NCBI GenBank assembly: GCA_037042185.1
Contig: JAXQJY010000026.1
Coordinates: forward strand, 1,116,001-1,180,000
Length of the DNA stretch: 64,000 nt
Direction: 5' to 3'
Origin: Sordariomycetes sp. S80-01Y
Taxonomy: Eukaryota; Ascomycota; Sordariomycetes
The position numbers were made by a program, and so were the translations under genes. The notes under the pieces are model-generated. The model saw only the letters and a list, made by a program, of their open reading frames with translations. It had not been told where the DNA came from and did not search any database. Below, one piece after another: positions 54,118 to 64,000 of the stretch (the first letter of the stretch is position 1; each line of letters starts with the position of its first letter).

Positions 54118-56786
54118 ATGACCCCCGGCGTCGACACCGAGGCCGCGCCGGTGTCCGAAGACCCGCTTGGCCCGGACGCCGTTGATGGCCAGGAACTTGA
54201 GCCGTTGGCCTGCGTGTCGTGCAGGGCGAGGAAGTTGAAGTGTGACAGGACCAAGCCGGCCTGTACCAGGTGTGTGAAAGTGAGCAATGAGTGTGTTTAT
54301 CCGGAGTCGCGGAGGAAGCCTACCGTCAAGAGGAGAAACGTCAAGGAGCTTGAGTCCAGGCTAGGTACGTCCTTTCCGGGTAAAATCGTGGGAGAGGTGT
54401 GCTTACACTTCATCAGCACAAGTGGAAGAGTACCTGAAAGAGGTAACCCAAGATGGAAGTGCTGGCACTGCCGGCTCAGGGCGAGAAAGTGAGCCCCGGA
54501 TGCCCAGCAACGGCGCATCAAGCGGGCAGAAGCAACACTCAGCGACGCGTGGAGGGTTTCCGGAGCACGGCCCAAGCATGGAGACGTGGGATACGCTTGG
54601 AGATGCCGGCTTCGGTAAGGATGCTCAGCTTATGGGCTTAGGCATCAACGAAGCCCTGCCCCCGTTCGAGGTGATGGAGGAGCTGTAAGTCCCCCTGACG
54701 CAGGACTTTGGTCTTGACTGACTGTCATGAGAAACACGGCCTTCTTCACTGCCCAGCATGCCCATCTACCCATCATTCACCCCATGAGCTTCTGGCAAGC
54801 CTTCTATGGCGGACCGTTGAGGAAGCCGCCGCCTGCTTTGCAGTATGCCATGTGGGCTCTGGCTGCTCAGTACCACCAAAAATACAGTGAATACGCCGAG
54901 GTGTTCTACGCCCGAGCACGACAGTATCTTGACGCGGATGAGATGAGGGGGAGCGGCGAGCACTTCATCACCCTCCAGCACGCGCAGGCCTACGCGATCG
55001 TCGCCACGTACGAGGCCAAGAGGATGCTGTTCACGAGATCTGCCATGACCTCGGCAAAGTGCATCCGCCTGGTTCAGATGATGGGTCTCGATCGACTGGA
55101 CGGGGAACAGGACGAATTGCCGCCTACCCTGATGCCGACCACCTCATGGGTGGAGATGGAAGAGCGAAGGCGGACATTCTGGGCTGCCTTTTCCATCGAC
55201 TCACATGCCAGTATATCGACGGGATGGCCCAGCCTCATCAACTCAAGCGAGGTCACAACGCGGCTCCCATCGTCGGAACAGGCTTTTACTTCTGGCACGG
55301 AGGAGGAGACGGCTTTCATGGACGACATCTTCCAAGGGGCGACATACTCGGGGTTTGCGGGCACCATCGTTATCTGCCGTCTCTTCAAAGCCATCATGCA
55401 CCACGTGCATCGCTCAAAGCCCAACGACCGGCCGTCGGACCTGATGGGCGGGCCTTTCTGGATCCGGCACCGGACTTTGGACAACGAGCTGTCGAGCGTC
55501 TTCGTCTTCCTCCCTGAGAAGTTCCGGCTGCCTGCCAACGTCCGGGACCCGTCGGCTCTGCACACAAATCTCAACCTGCACGCATCTGTCATCTGTCTAC
55601 ACCATGCGGCCATCGAGAAGGCCGACAAGTATCAAGTCGAGGGTGGCATCAAGCAGAGCAGCCTGGCCCGCCTGAAAACGGCTGCTGAGGAGATCGTGAA
55701 TATCGCCAAGATGACTTTTCACAATGTCAATGCCTTTGTAGGTTCCATCGAGCGGCATGCGCACTGGTTGGCCTGCTAATTACCTCGCAGCAAAGTCCCC
55801 TATCCGCTCTGTCGCTGTATTCAGCAACGACGGTGTATGTCTTCCTCGCCAAAGACAATCCCCACCATCTCACACCCATCGACCGCTCAAACCTGGAAAT
55901 TCTTGTCCGGGCTATGGAGGCCATTGGTCGTTACCACCACATCACCCGAGCCTTCCTCCAGCAGGCCTGTCTCGACATCGAGCGGAACGGGCTGTCCACT
56001 ACCATTCAACTGCCGGAACTCCACAAGTACCGCGACATCTTCGGCGGCGCCTTCTCCAACATCCCCTTGCTGGCACGGAGCTCCATTGGGCGGCATACTG
56101 AAATGTCGCCGGTTCTTCCTGGCAAGCTCCCTCTGGGCAACCCCAAAGGCAAGATGAGACCAGGCAACTTGATGCTGAAATCGCCACACATCGATCCACC
56201 TGACGAGGAGCAGACGGCGCAGTTCCAGGCAATGCTAGGCGCAGTTACGAGGAATATATCGGTACCGAACGTCAACCAGAATAGCCAGAGTGAGACGCAC
56301 CAGGCCAAGCGGAAAAGGACGTCGCCCGCGTCGACACCGCAGAGCCGAGACGATCCTTACAACGCGGGGACGGGCGTCGTGGTGGGACGCAACTTCACAT
56401 GTATGAACGTCAGCCAGGACGGCATCTCTCTCGTGCCTAGCGTGTCGCAGCAGCAGCAGTACCGAAACCTCAACCTGCCAGACCGCACCAACTCGTCCTC
56501 GTCCTCGTCCCCCCTGAACCGCACAACCGTGCCCACGGATACGCACTCGGGCACCAGCACCAACCCGTCCCCAGGACAGCTGGGGCTGGGCAACACCTTG
56601 GAGGAGAACACGTTCGACTTCAGACCCTTCCAGGACCGCGACATCGGGCCTCTCTGGCCCTCAACCACGGAGGAGGCTATGTTCGGCTCGGTCACGGAGG
56701 AGATGGTCACGAGCGTGCTGGAGATGGGGGGTGCAGGGTCTTGGAACGGGATGTATAATGATGTCTGGGATACGCATACTTCGTGA
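54118..56786 (+). CDS. Zn2Cys6 transcription factor with fungal_trans domain
   Basis: Four exons, join(54118..54364, 54417..54684, 54732..55737, 55791..56786), give 838 residues. The zinc cluster has Cys at 32, 35, 42, 49, 52 and 59 with KLKCDRTKPACTRC. A Lys/Arg linker and a short coiled coil split by intron 1 (VKELESRLAQVEEYLKEV) follow and suggest dimerisation. The fungal_trans middle domain spans about 185-520, with the marker WVEMEERRRTFWAAFSIDSHASISTGWP. A long disordered C-terminus has Gln, Ser and Pro tracts and an acidic, aromatic end that may activate transcription. All introns are 47-53 bp. Targets are unknown. It lies downstream of the broken dehydrogenase on the same strand. Confidence 0.9.
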
Positions 56787-57292
56787 GCGGAAGCATGATG
56801 CTTTTAGGCATCTGGCGTTCGGTATAGAGGCTTGGTTTTGGTCTGTTGGTGGGGATGCGTGTACAATACCCCTTTCGACTCTGCTCATTTTCGCGACGGA
56901 GATCTCACCTGCCCACGCACCTGAATTACGGTGGCATGCGTTTTCTAGCTTACGTCTGCATTGTGAACTATTCTGAACAGTTTGCTGCCGCCACCTGTCA
57001 CTCCGCACAGGCCGCGCCAAGCTACGGTCAGCTCCAGGGAGAGAGAGCATCCAGGACAACAACCGCCCACGGTGACGCCACTGGAGCCCGGAAGGTAGAA
57101 AAGGAGAAAAGGGGGCCGCACGACAAGGTGTTTGTGACATCAGCTCTGGGCGGCGCAAGCATGCAGGGTTCAACGCGCTCTGCTACTCCTTTGGGGAATG
57201 CGAGTCGACTCGTCGGCAGTCTATCGTACCGACAGATGCGAATGGCCCAAACGAGCTCTTGCGCCGGCGTCATGCTCCAATATTTTCGGTGA

Positions 57293-57315
57293 TGCTGCTG
57301 CTGCTGCTGCTGCTC
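57293..57315. repeat. (CTG)n microsatellite
   Basis: About seven CTG units in a row, outside any recognised gene. Confidence 0.8.
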
Positions 57316-58531
57316 TGCCGCGCCCGTCAAGGTCGCAGCTGTCAACCACCGGGGGCGGCTCTTGTCGGACGCGACACATCATCTGTTCCGCTCGACGCAC
57401 AACTGTATTCCGCAGTCATGTGACGTCGGCGGAACCTCGTTCTCTAAACGAGAGGGGATTGACAGCTCCAATCTCGCCAAAACCCCCCCCTCCCCCCGTC
57501 CCTCTGCCGGGGCTCCAATTATAGCGCGTCAGGGTTGCCGAGATTGACAGCTGCCAAACCAGAAGGAGATCGCGGAGATCTGGCCCGCCCTCGAGAATAG
57601 GGGGCACGCGACTGCTGATTCCCACTCGTCCAGGAGAGCAGCCTCATCTATTCCCGGATAAGTTCCCTTCCCGCCTCAAGCAGGCCTCTTCCCACCCTTT
57701 GACGCCACGAACGGACCTTGGTCGGTTCCCATCTCGCCTCACTGGAACTTTCCTCGCCTGTCATGGAACGCGCCCAAAGGCGTGCTCGAGGTTTTGTCAA
57801 GCCGTCCGCCCCAGCTGAAGGCCAGGGTCCTCTGCCGCCATGCCTCATGCGGGCTAGAGACCCCGCCAGGCGAGCGGGTCTTCCGCCCCTACCTGGGACG
57901 ACGCTGTCGAGAAAGATCCGACGGCGATGTTCAGCACGCGGGCCCACGAGCGGCGTCGTTGACCTGCGCGGCATGCCGCTGGCCAACGCTCTGAGACATT
58001 CGCTGGGCTAGAGGGCGGCTTGCAACACCACTAGGAGAATTTGGCGAGCGAGTCAGATGGCGAGGTGATGATGAGCGCTGTTTGCACGTCTGCGCTGACC
58101 AGCGATTGTGTGCGCAATGCCTGTCGGTGCTCTGGCAGCCTTAACTGACTAGGATTCACAGCTCGGTAGAGCAGAGCGGCGGAGACCATCAATAATCAGA
58201 TAATAATGTCTAATGGCGGCATTAACGAGCATCCGTCCAGTTCGTAGATCCGTGGACATGGACGGGGCCAACCCGGGATGTGTTCTCGGGAAATCGCCTG
58301 CTCGTCGGCCAAGCTGCCCATCAACGGGGCTGTCTCCGGGCCCCCAACTCAGGGATTTCCCGCCGAGCCCGCGAAGCGACGCGGTGAAAGCTTCCCAGTG
58401 ACAGCCGTCATCTCAGCTCACGAGTTGCCTCTGCTGTGATAGAGTCGCATCGCGGGGAGGGGGGATGACCAGGCGCCACGGCGCATCGCGAGGAAAGCGA
58501 CCATGGTCCGGGAGGTGGCTCCGCAGCAGGA

Positions 58532-58552
58532 CAGGCAGGCCAGGCAGGCCAG
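58532..58552. repeat. Short GGCCAGGCA tandem repeat
   Basis: An imperfect repeat of AGGCAGGCC units lies in the gene-free region. Confidence 0.5.
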
Positions 58553-60034
58553 GGCAGCATGAGTGACAGACTGTCTTTCGTAAGAACAGCCCCGGGGGCC
58601 TCGTTTCACATCAATCGGCTGACTCCGTTGGCACTGTCAGTGATGTGCCCATTGCCGCGACCATCGCCGCGTGGCTTGCACGCCGTCGCCATGGGGCTTG
58701 CAAGTCGAACCTCATCAATGACATGCGCACATGCACACTTACATCGACGCCGTTGATCATCACCGCCCCCCCAGCGCTAATGAAAGGGGCAGCAGAACTT
58801 TTCTCTGTCCAAGGCATGCGCCCACAGCCCTGAAACTCCGCGAGGCAGAGGCAGAGCGCTAAGCTAATTAGCACCGCTGACGAGCTCCCTCGTCGTCGCA
58901 CCGGCCCGCCGAGCTGGACCGCTGTGCCCAGGACCAACAGGCGTTTCATCAGCGATTTTTCTTCGATTCCGGGGTGCCTCTCGCGTGTCCCACCGCACAG
59001 CTCTGGCAGCTGCAGGCCCGCAGGCTTCACCCCATGCCCGTTCTCCAGCCCGAAAATCATCGGGCGGGTCCCTCCCTAGCGATGCCTGTCAGAAAGTGAC
59101 ATCTCGCAGGGGGGGAAGAGTCCAGGGATCAGGGGTTCTTCGGCATCCGCCGCCTCGCACGCACGCCCCCCCTTGGCAAGCAGAATAGAGTTGCACGCCC
59201 CGATGTTCATCATGGCTGTCATGGTTTGGGTTTGGAAGGCCAGTTGCGTGGGCAGAGTGACATGCTTGGTTCCGACACCCCGGCCTGCCTGGTCGGACTT
59301 TGCCAACGACGTTGTTTTCCGAGATTGTATTACTTTCGAACTGCTGGTTTGAACAAGTTGGCAGAGAGCAGGGAGGCATCCAGGACAGCGCACGACGCCA
59401 CAGGTCGGGACACCTGTGTTGGCGTGCGTGCTTGGAAGCTCACCGGTTTTGACTTACAGGCACAACCGAGCCGCCCTCAATGTACGAGGACCGACAGAGC
59501 AAACAGGCAGCCCGCCGCGAGGCAACAAACTTGATCTCGCAGCTGCCAAGCGGCCCAAATCTCGAGATATCCAGCCGCTGATGCTGCCTCCCGCTGCGTG
59601 GCGCATAGTCCTCCCCCGTCACATTGGCCGCCAGTGCCACGCAGCAGGGCGGCAGCTCGACCGTGCAACAGCCAAACATGCAGCCAGAAGAATGGAGCAA
59701 GAAAAAGAGGCGTTTAGCAGCAGCAGCCTTTAGATGAGATTTCATGACCCTGAGATTCCATGAGCCGGTGGTGGCGGTGATGATGATGATGCTGGCAGCC
59801 GGCCAGTTCATGGGAGTCAGGACGGCTGCATGAGGCATCGCTGCTGTCCGCCTGGCCCGTTGCTTCTTCGCGAGATCCTGCAGGCGGCTGGAAGGAACCC
59901 AGCCTGTGATGATTGGCATCGCAAAAGATGAAACCGAGACATTGTGAGGTGGCAGGTCTCTGCCATGCTTCCCACTCTTGAAGAAAATGAGGGAAAACCT
60001 CCGATCTGAGACACGCAGCACGCATGTAGTGCTG

Positions 60035-60085
60035 TGCACACGCACATACACACATACTTACACAGCTACATACATACAAACATAG
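60035..60085. repeat. CA/CATA-rich simple repeat
   Basis: An imperfect alternation of CACA and CATA units lies on the plus strand. Confidence 0.6.
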
Positions 60086-61204
60086 ACCGCCACATCTCAA
60101 AGCCGCCCATTCCCTGCACCCTCGACGACCTCGACCTCGACTGTTGGTTCACCTCGGGGCGCCAATCGCACGAGTAGCAGGTGTGCAGCGCTGGTGGTGG
60201 TTGTTCGTAGGCGCCGTGTGTCGCGGCCGGCAGCAGAGTCATGCGTCGTCCAGCTGGCCCAGATCGCTGGGAAGCCCGTCGCTCCGCCGCCGTCGCCGCG
60301 CTCTCTGCGCGATTGACACTTTGTAGCTCCGCGTGAGGGCTGCCACTAATCCAGTGACCGCCAGTGTGAGTGGCCCTTCCCTCCCTGCCCCCTTGCGCCG
60401 CGCGAGGTGCGGCGAGCCAACAGTCGGGTCCGAAGACGCTGCTGACCACTGGGCCGCCGCCGCACCACTGCTGCTGCTGCTCGCGATGCTCGTGATGTCC
60501 TCGTCCTCCAGCCGTTTGGAATGTTGCACCTCGACCAACAAGATGTGAGTGATCCCGGCAGGGGGATCGAGAGCCAGCGGCCGGGAGTGCTCCCGTGCGG
60601 CATGCGAGTCCCCGTGCTAATCCCCAGCACGGGTCCCCTCCCCCCCCTCGACCTTCGACCCTCCAACCCGGTGCACCCTCTGCCCTCGCCCTGCGGTCGC
60701 TTCCCAGCCAGAGCAGAATTTCTTGTCGTCGTGGTTCCCAAGGGTCGTCTGGTCTCCAGAGAAAGGGGGCTTGAGGCTCCAGGCTCGACCAAAATGCCCA
60801 CGACGTGAAAGCATACCTTCCCGATCCATCGCGGTCCTTCAGCCCCCCCAGCCGCAGGGCAGGGGGATCGAGTTATTCTCCGCGACCTGCGTCACGCTTG
60901 TCGTTGTCATCCTTGATAGATGGGGCTCCGTACCGAGGACAACTGCGCTAGTCCGCCGGCTCTGCTTGGCCCCGTGCTCTCGAAACAGGAAATCGAGCAC
61001 CAGCGAAACCCGCCTGGCATCTCGCAGCTTGCTTCGTGGTTAGACATGCATCTTCCTCGTTCGAAGCGGCCCAGCGCCTCGTCGCCATATCCGATACCCA
61101 TGCAGGCTCTCTGAGATAGTATTATCTGCCCACTCATCCCATGACCCCAAGGCATAGATTTCACCACCTCAGCTCTGCCCAATATGCACCCCCTGTCGTC
61201 TTCG

Positions 61205-61224
61205 CCTGGCCTGGCCTGGCCTGG
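61205..61224. repeat. (CCTGG)4 tandem repeat
   Basis: Four exact copies of CCTGG lie in a row in the gene-free region. Confidence 0.75.
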
Positions 61225-61380
61225 CGCCTCGGGTGGCCCTGACCAGGTGGCTTTTCGAGGTTCCGCCACAGACAAGCAAACAGCCACTCTAGCGCCAACG
61301 GGCGGGACGCCAGACGAGGCAGTGCAAGCCCACGCTGGCTGCCCTGGCTGGCCGCTAAATTAGCCCACACATCATATCAC

Positions 61381-61419
61381 ATCCACCACCATCATCACCA
61401 TCATCATCGCCATCATTAA
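61381..61419. repeat. (CAT/CAC)n trinucleotide repeat
   Basis: A run of CAT and CAC triplets with one CGC lies in the gene-free region. Confidence 0.7.
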
Positions 61420-62128
61420 CAACCGCGCGCCCCCGCTAATCTAGCGCGCTGCACATGGGAGCACTCTACGATGGGCCCCGGCGCGGTGGAGATGGAGGGG
61501 CGGCCGATGTGCCTGTCAAAGTGGCCTAGCACGCAGCTGGGAAGAACGCTTGTTCTCGAGCCAAACCCCGACCTGCCTGCGAAAGCCGCTGGAGCCCGCT
61601 GGCGGATCCGGAGACAGGCCATGGCTTGCACCAGTCTAGCACTTGTTGCTCTACTCATCTGCTGGGCTGACCTTGGCATGGCGATCTGGTTTCAGCGAAA
61701 GCGCTGGTGGCGCGCCTTGCTTAAGGTTCTGACTTGGAACCTGCATGGCGGCTCTGTTTCGTCGAGGGCGAGATTGCTAAGATGACAGTAGTTTTGCTCT
61801 GATGCTTCTTGATTTCGTGTTCATAGCCTTGAAGACCGGAGCGGCTCTTCAGGGCTCAGTCTAAATATGGTACATGTCTTGTCTCGTGATGTCGTGTCTT
61901 GAGCCTTGTCCCAGCGCCTTGAATGCAGACTCAAACCAAAGTGCTTGAAGGTCCCGTTGAATAATGCTCCATCGCTGTCCAAATCCCGATGAATGTGTTT
62001 TCCAAGTCTCGCCGCACCGAGCAGCGCCCCGTAACGCCCGCCGCACCTTGAGTCATGGTCGGGTCGAGGCTCCGCTTCATGGTCGAAAACAGATACAGAT
62101 AGTGCCGACGCTTCGCGCCTCGCGAACA

Positions 62129-63455
62129 TCAGACGCTCCCCCTCTTCATGGCGGTTGCCCTGCCGTGCTTCAAGCTGTCAAAGTCATCGTCGTAGCCGCC
62201 CCCCTCCCCGTCGCTCTGCGTGTGACTGTATGTGTCCTGCCGCTCGGTGCTGGGCAGGATCTTGCCGCCGTCTGCAGACCTCCCGCTCATGGCATCAGAG
62301 GCAACGCGAGCGTTGCTGATCATGGTTGGGAGCTGGCGCCTTCGGGCATTGATGAACCAGTTTGAGATCTGGTCTGTGCGGTGTTAGTTTCGGATGATAC
62401 CATGCGTGAAAAGGGGAACCTACTCATCTGGAGATTTGTCTGTCGCATGAGCTCCTGCTTCTCGTCCTCCGTCGGGTAGGGATGAGAAAGGTGGGCCATG
62501 AACCAGGCCCGAAGTTTGTCGGTGGTCTCTTTGGGGAGGTTGCCGCGTCTCTTGCGTTGCTTGTTGTCGTTGCTCCCGTGGGCGAGGTCAGAGTACTCCC
62601 CGTACTGTCGGGCGTAGGGTCCCGCGGAGAAGGGTGTCCGCTCGTATGTGTGGTGAGGCGGGCTGCTAGGGTGTGCGTGTTCGTGGTGGAATTGCTGCTC
62701 GTAGTGAGGAGCAGCATATCTTGGGGCGGCATCGACGACTGGCCTTGGCGGGTACGAAACCGGTGCAGGTTGACAGTGGTCCCGATACTCCTCGACGCGA
62801 TGCTCCCTCGTGGGCGGTCTTGGTGCTGAGTTCCTATCCGCGCTCATCGATGGAGGGAAGGTGGGAACGTTGTGGCGAGGTTCGATCGACTCGATAACCT
62901 CGACGGGGAGGGCCCTTGGGTGCGGGCTTGCCCCTGCTGGTCGAGTCCATGCATCCGGGTGTCGTGACCTGGGCGAAGGCTGTCGGTGTGCGGATTCGTC
63001 CTGGCCGTGATAGAGTCGAGGCACCTGCCTCAGCCGTCGTGCTTCCTGCTCATCATCGACCGAATCCCTCCTCCGCTTGTTCGACACCGGGGAATGCACA
63101 TAGGCAGGCGACGTTGACGGCCCAGGAGCTGCGCTGGGCGAGGTGTCTACTGATCGGGGTGGTTGAACGGCTTCTCGCAGTTCGGGAATGGCCTGGCTGG
63201 AGTTAGCACTCATCCCAACATGGGGAGGAAATTTTCGCGTACATGGTGAATCGAAGGTAGCGAGACAGAGTTGTTGGGTTTGTGGTTCGTTGGAGGGGCG
63301 TAAGCTGGTGCCCTGGAGGAGTCCCAGGAGAATTCCTTCTGGAACCCCGTGTGAGGGGTGGGTGTTGCTGCGAGCAACGCCATGTCTGAAGAGGTGGTCG
63401 AAGGTGGTTGTGCGTAGTGGTTCGACTGATGTTGCCGCGACGGGCTATGTTCCAT
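62129..63455 (-). CDS. TALE-class homeobox transcription factor
   Basis: Three exons, complement(join(62129..62373, 62424..63192, 63243..63455)), give 408 residues. The homeodomain (about 282-343) is of the three-residue-loop (TALE/KN) type: RRGNLPKETTDKLRAWFM, then HPYPTEDEKQELM with the extra Pro-Tyr-Pro loop, then recognition helix NQISNWFINARRR. Intron 2 (50 bp) splits the Asn codon that begins this helix. The first 280 residues are disordered and rich in Pro, His and Ser. The tail is acidic with Gly/Asp runs. Intron 1 (GTACGC donor, GCTAAC branch) removes an in-frame stop. I choose the ATG at 63455; a TAG lies upstream in frame, and a CTTCTAG just before it could be an acceptor for an unseen 5' exon. 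Family knowledge: TALE factors govern fungal development and conidiation. Confidence 0.88.
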
Positions 63456-64000
63456 ACCAAGAAGGGAACCAGATGCCGATGTGCCTGTGCCGGCCAAGCT
63501 CTTTTGCAAGATAGCCTAGAAGAAGAGGATCTTGTTTGCAAGAGCAGTTGATTAGAGTAAAGTAGCGGGGGGAGAGAGGTGTAGTCTAGTCCAATGGATG
63601 CGGTGCAGTCAGACAGATCCCGTGGGCACCACCAAGGCTGTACATGCAAGCCAGGCAGATCAAGGAGGCCCGAGATCTTTTAAAGAGTCGTGACTTGTAA
63701 GACGCACATGTGGGGAGGCGGAGACGGATTTGACGGCGAAGACACTAGGCCGTAAGGGACTACGTCTGCGAAGCATGGACCCGGCGATCAGAGGCAGCTC
63801 AATCCCCATCCCCATCGACCTGGCGCGGGCTAGCAAGATGAAGACGACGGAAAGAGACGATTAGTATCGTGGGCCGTTGGCCGAGGGGTGGCACTAGCGG
63901 CAATCTAAGTGCCCACGCGTGGGTGGTGGCATCCGGACCCGCTGGAGGGTGCGATTCCAGGATCCAGGGGGGAGGGGCGTCGTGAGGGGAGGGGTGGCAG
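63456..64000. promoter_or_regulatory. 5' flank of the homeobox gene
   Basis: Upstream region up to the window edge. A pyrimidine-rich tract (minus strand, about 63515-63580) ending in CTTCTAG may be an intron end, so the transcript may start further right. No other gene is seen. Confidence 0.4.

Larger units (their letters stand above)
56787..62128. other. 5.3 kb convergent region with no recognised gene
   Basis: Both flanking genes end into this stretch. Frames on either strand are short, interrupted and of odd composition; I could not assemble an exon series with family motifs. It is not obviously AT-rich, so simple decay by repeat-induced mutation does not explain it. C-runs (near 57486), simple repeats and many short GC-rich frames occur. 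A non-coding RNA, a fast-evolving gene with small exons, or long 3' ends are all possible. Confidence 0.45.

Noticed and set aside
58155-58250. tRNA-like D-arm string (GCTCGGTAGAGCAG) with a loose GTTC further on
   Set aside because: No proper B box, anticodon arm or acceptor pairing could be built.
59440-60051. 203-codon minus-strand frame in the gene-free region
   Set aside because: Composition is erratic, with Cys-rich and His-rich runs; no family likeness and no splice-linked continuation.
63193-63230. Very short introns (17 and 27 nt) to bridge homeobox exons 1 and 2
   Set aside because: A 50-bp intron with GTACGC donor and GCTAAC branch does the same in frame and fits fungal limits.

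Overview
The window is a 64 kb piece of a filamentous ascomycete genome. Genes carry short introns (45 to 134 bp, most near 50) with GTRAGT-type donors, CTRAC/CTAAC branch points and CAG, TAG or AAG acceptors. Zn2Cys6 regulators, a LaeA-type methyltransferase, MFS and MATE transporters and a GPI-type aspartic protease fit Pezizomycotina. The mix suggests Sordariomycetes; that is an inference from style, with no species marker in view. I rebuilt the exon structures by hand from splice signals, and every multi-exon model closes in frame to a stop.

Layout. 0-16 kb: a partial unrecognised protein (-), a secreted, membrane-anchored kelch protein (-), a giant USP-type deubiquitinase of 2,569 residues in 11 exons (-), and the RNase P/MRP subunit POP3 (+). 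17-24 kb: an unrecognised low-complexity protein (+), the ribosome-biogenesis factor NOC3 (-), and a 3-hydroxyisobutyrate dehydrogenase-like enzyme with a GC-AG intron (-). 24-28.5 kb is gene-poor and holds two tandem, diverged copies of a tiny Cys/His-rich protein of no family I know. 28.5-39 kb: RPF1, a UDP/dTDP-glucose 4,6-dehydratase, a LaeA-like methyltransferase and VPS18, all on +.

39-46.5 kb looks like a transport and amine-metabolism block: an MFS transporter (-), a MATE transporter (-), a divergently transcribed secreted agmatinase-type ureohydrolase (+) and a convergent Zn2Cys6 regulator (-). 46.9-57 kb: a diverged V-ATPase c-type proteolipid with a 13-nt microexon (-), a yapsin-like aspartic protease (+), a prolyl 4-hydroxylase-like oxygenase (-), a short-chain dehydrogenase broken by one in-frame amber codon (+), and a second Zn2Cys6 regulator (+). 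A 5.3 kb stretch without recognisable genes then separates that regulator from a convergent TALE homeobox gene (-) at the right edge.

Most genes are housekeeping. The parts most worth following up are the tandem Cys/His-rich pair, the MATE-agmatinase-MFS-regulator block, the diverged proteolipid, the amber-interrupted dehydrogenase, and the possible targeting extension on the 4,6-dehydratase. No tRNA, rRNA, CRISPR or intact transposon was seen.
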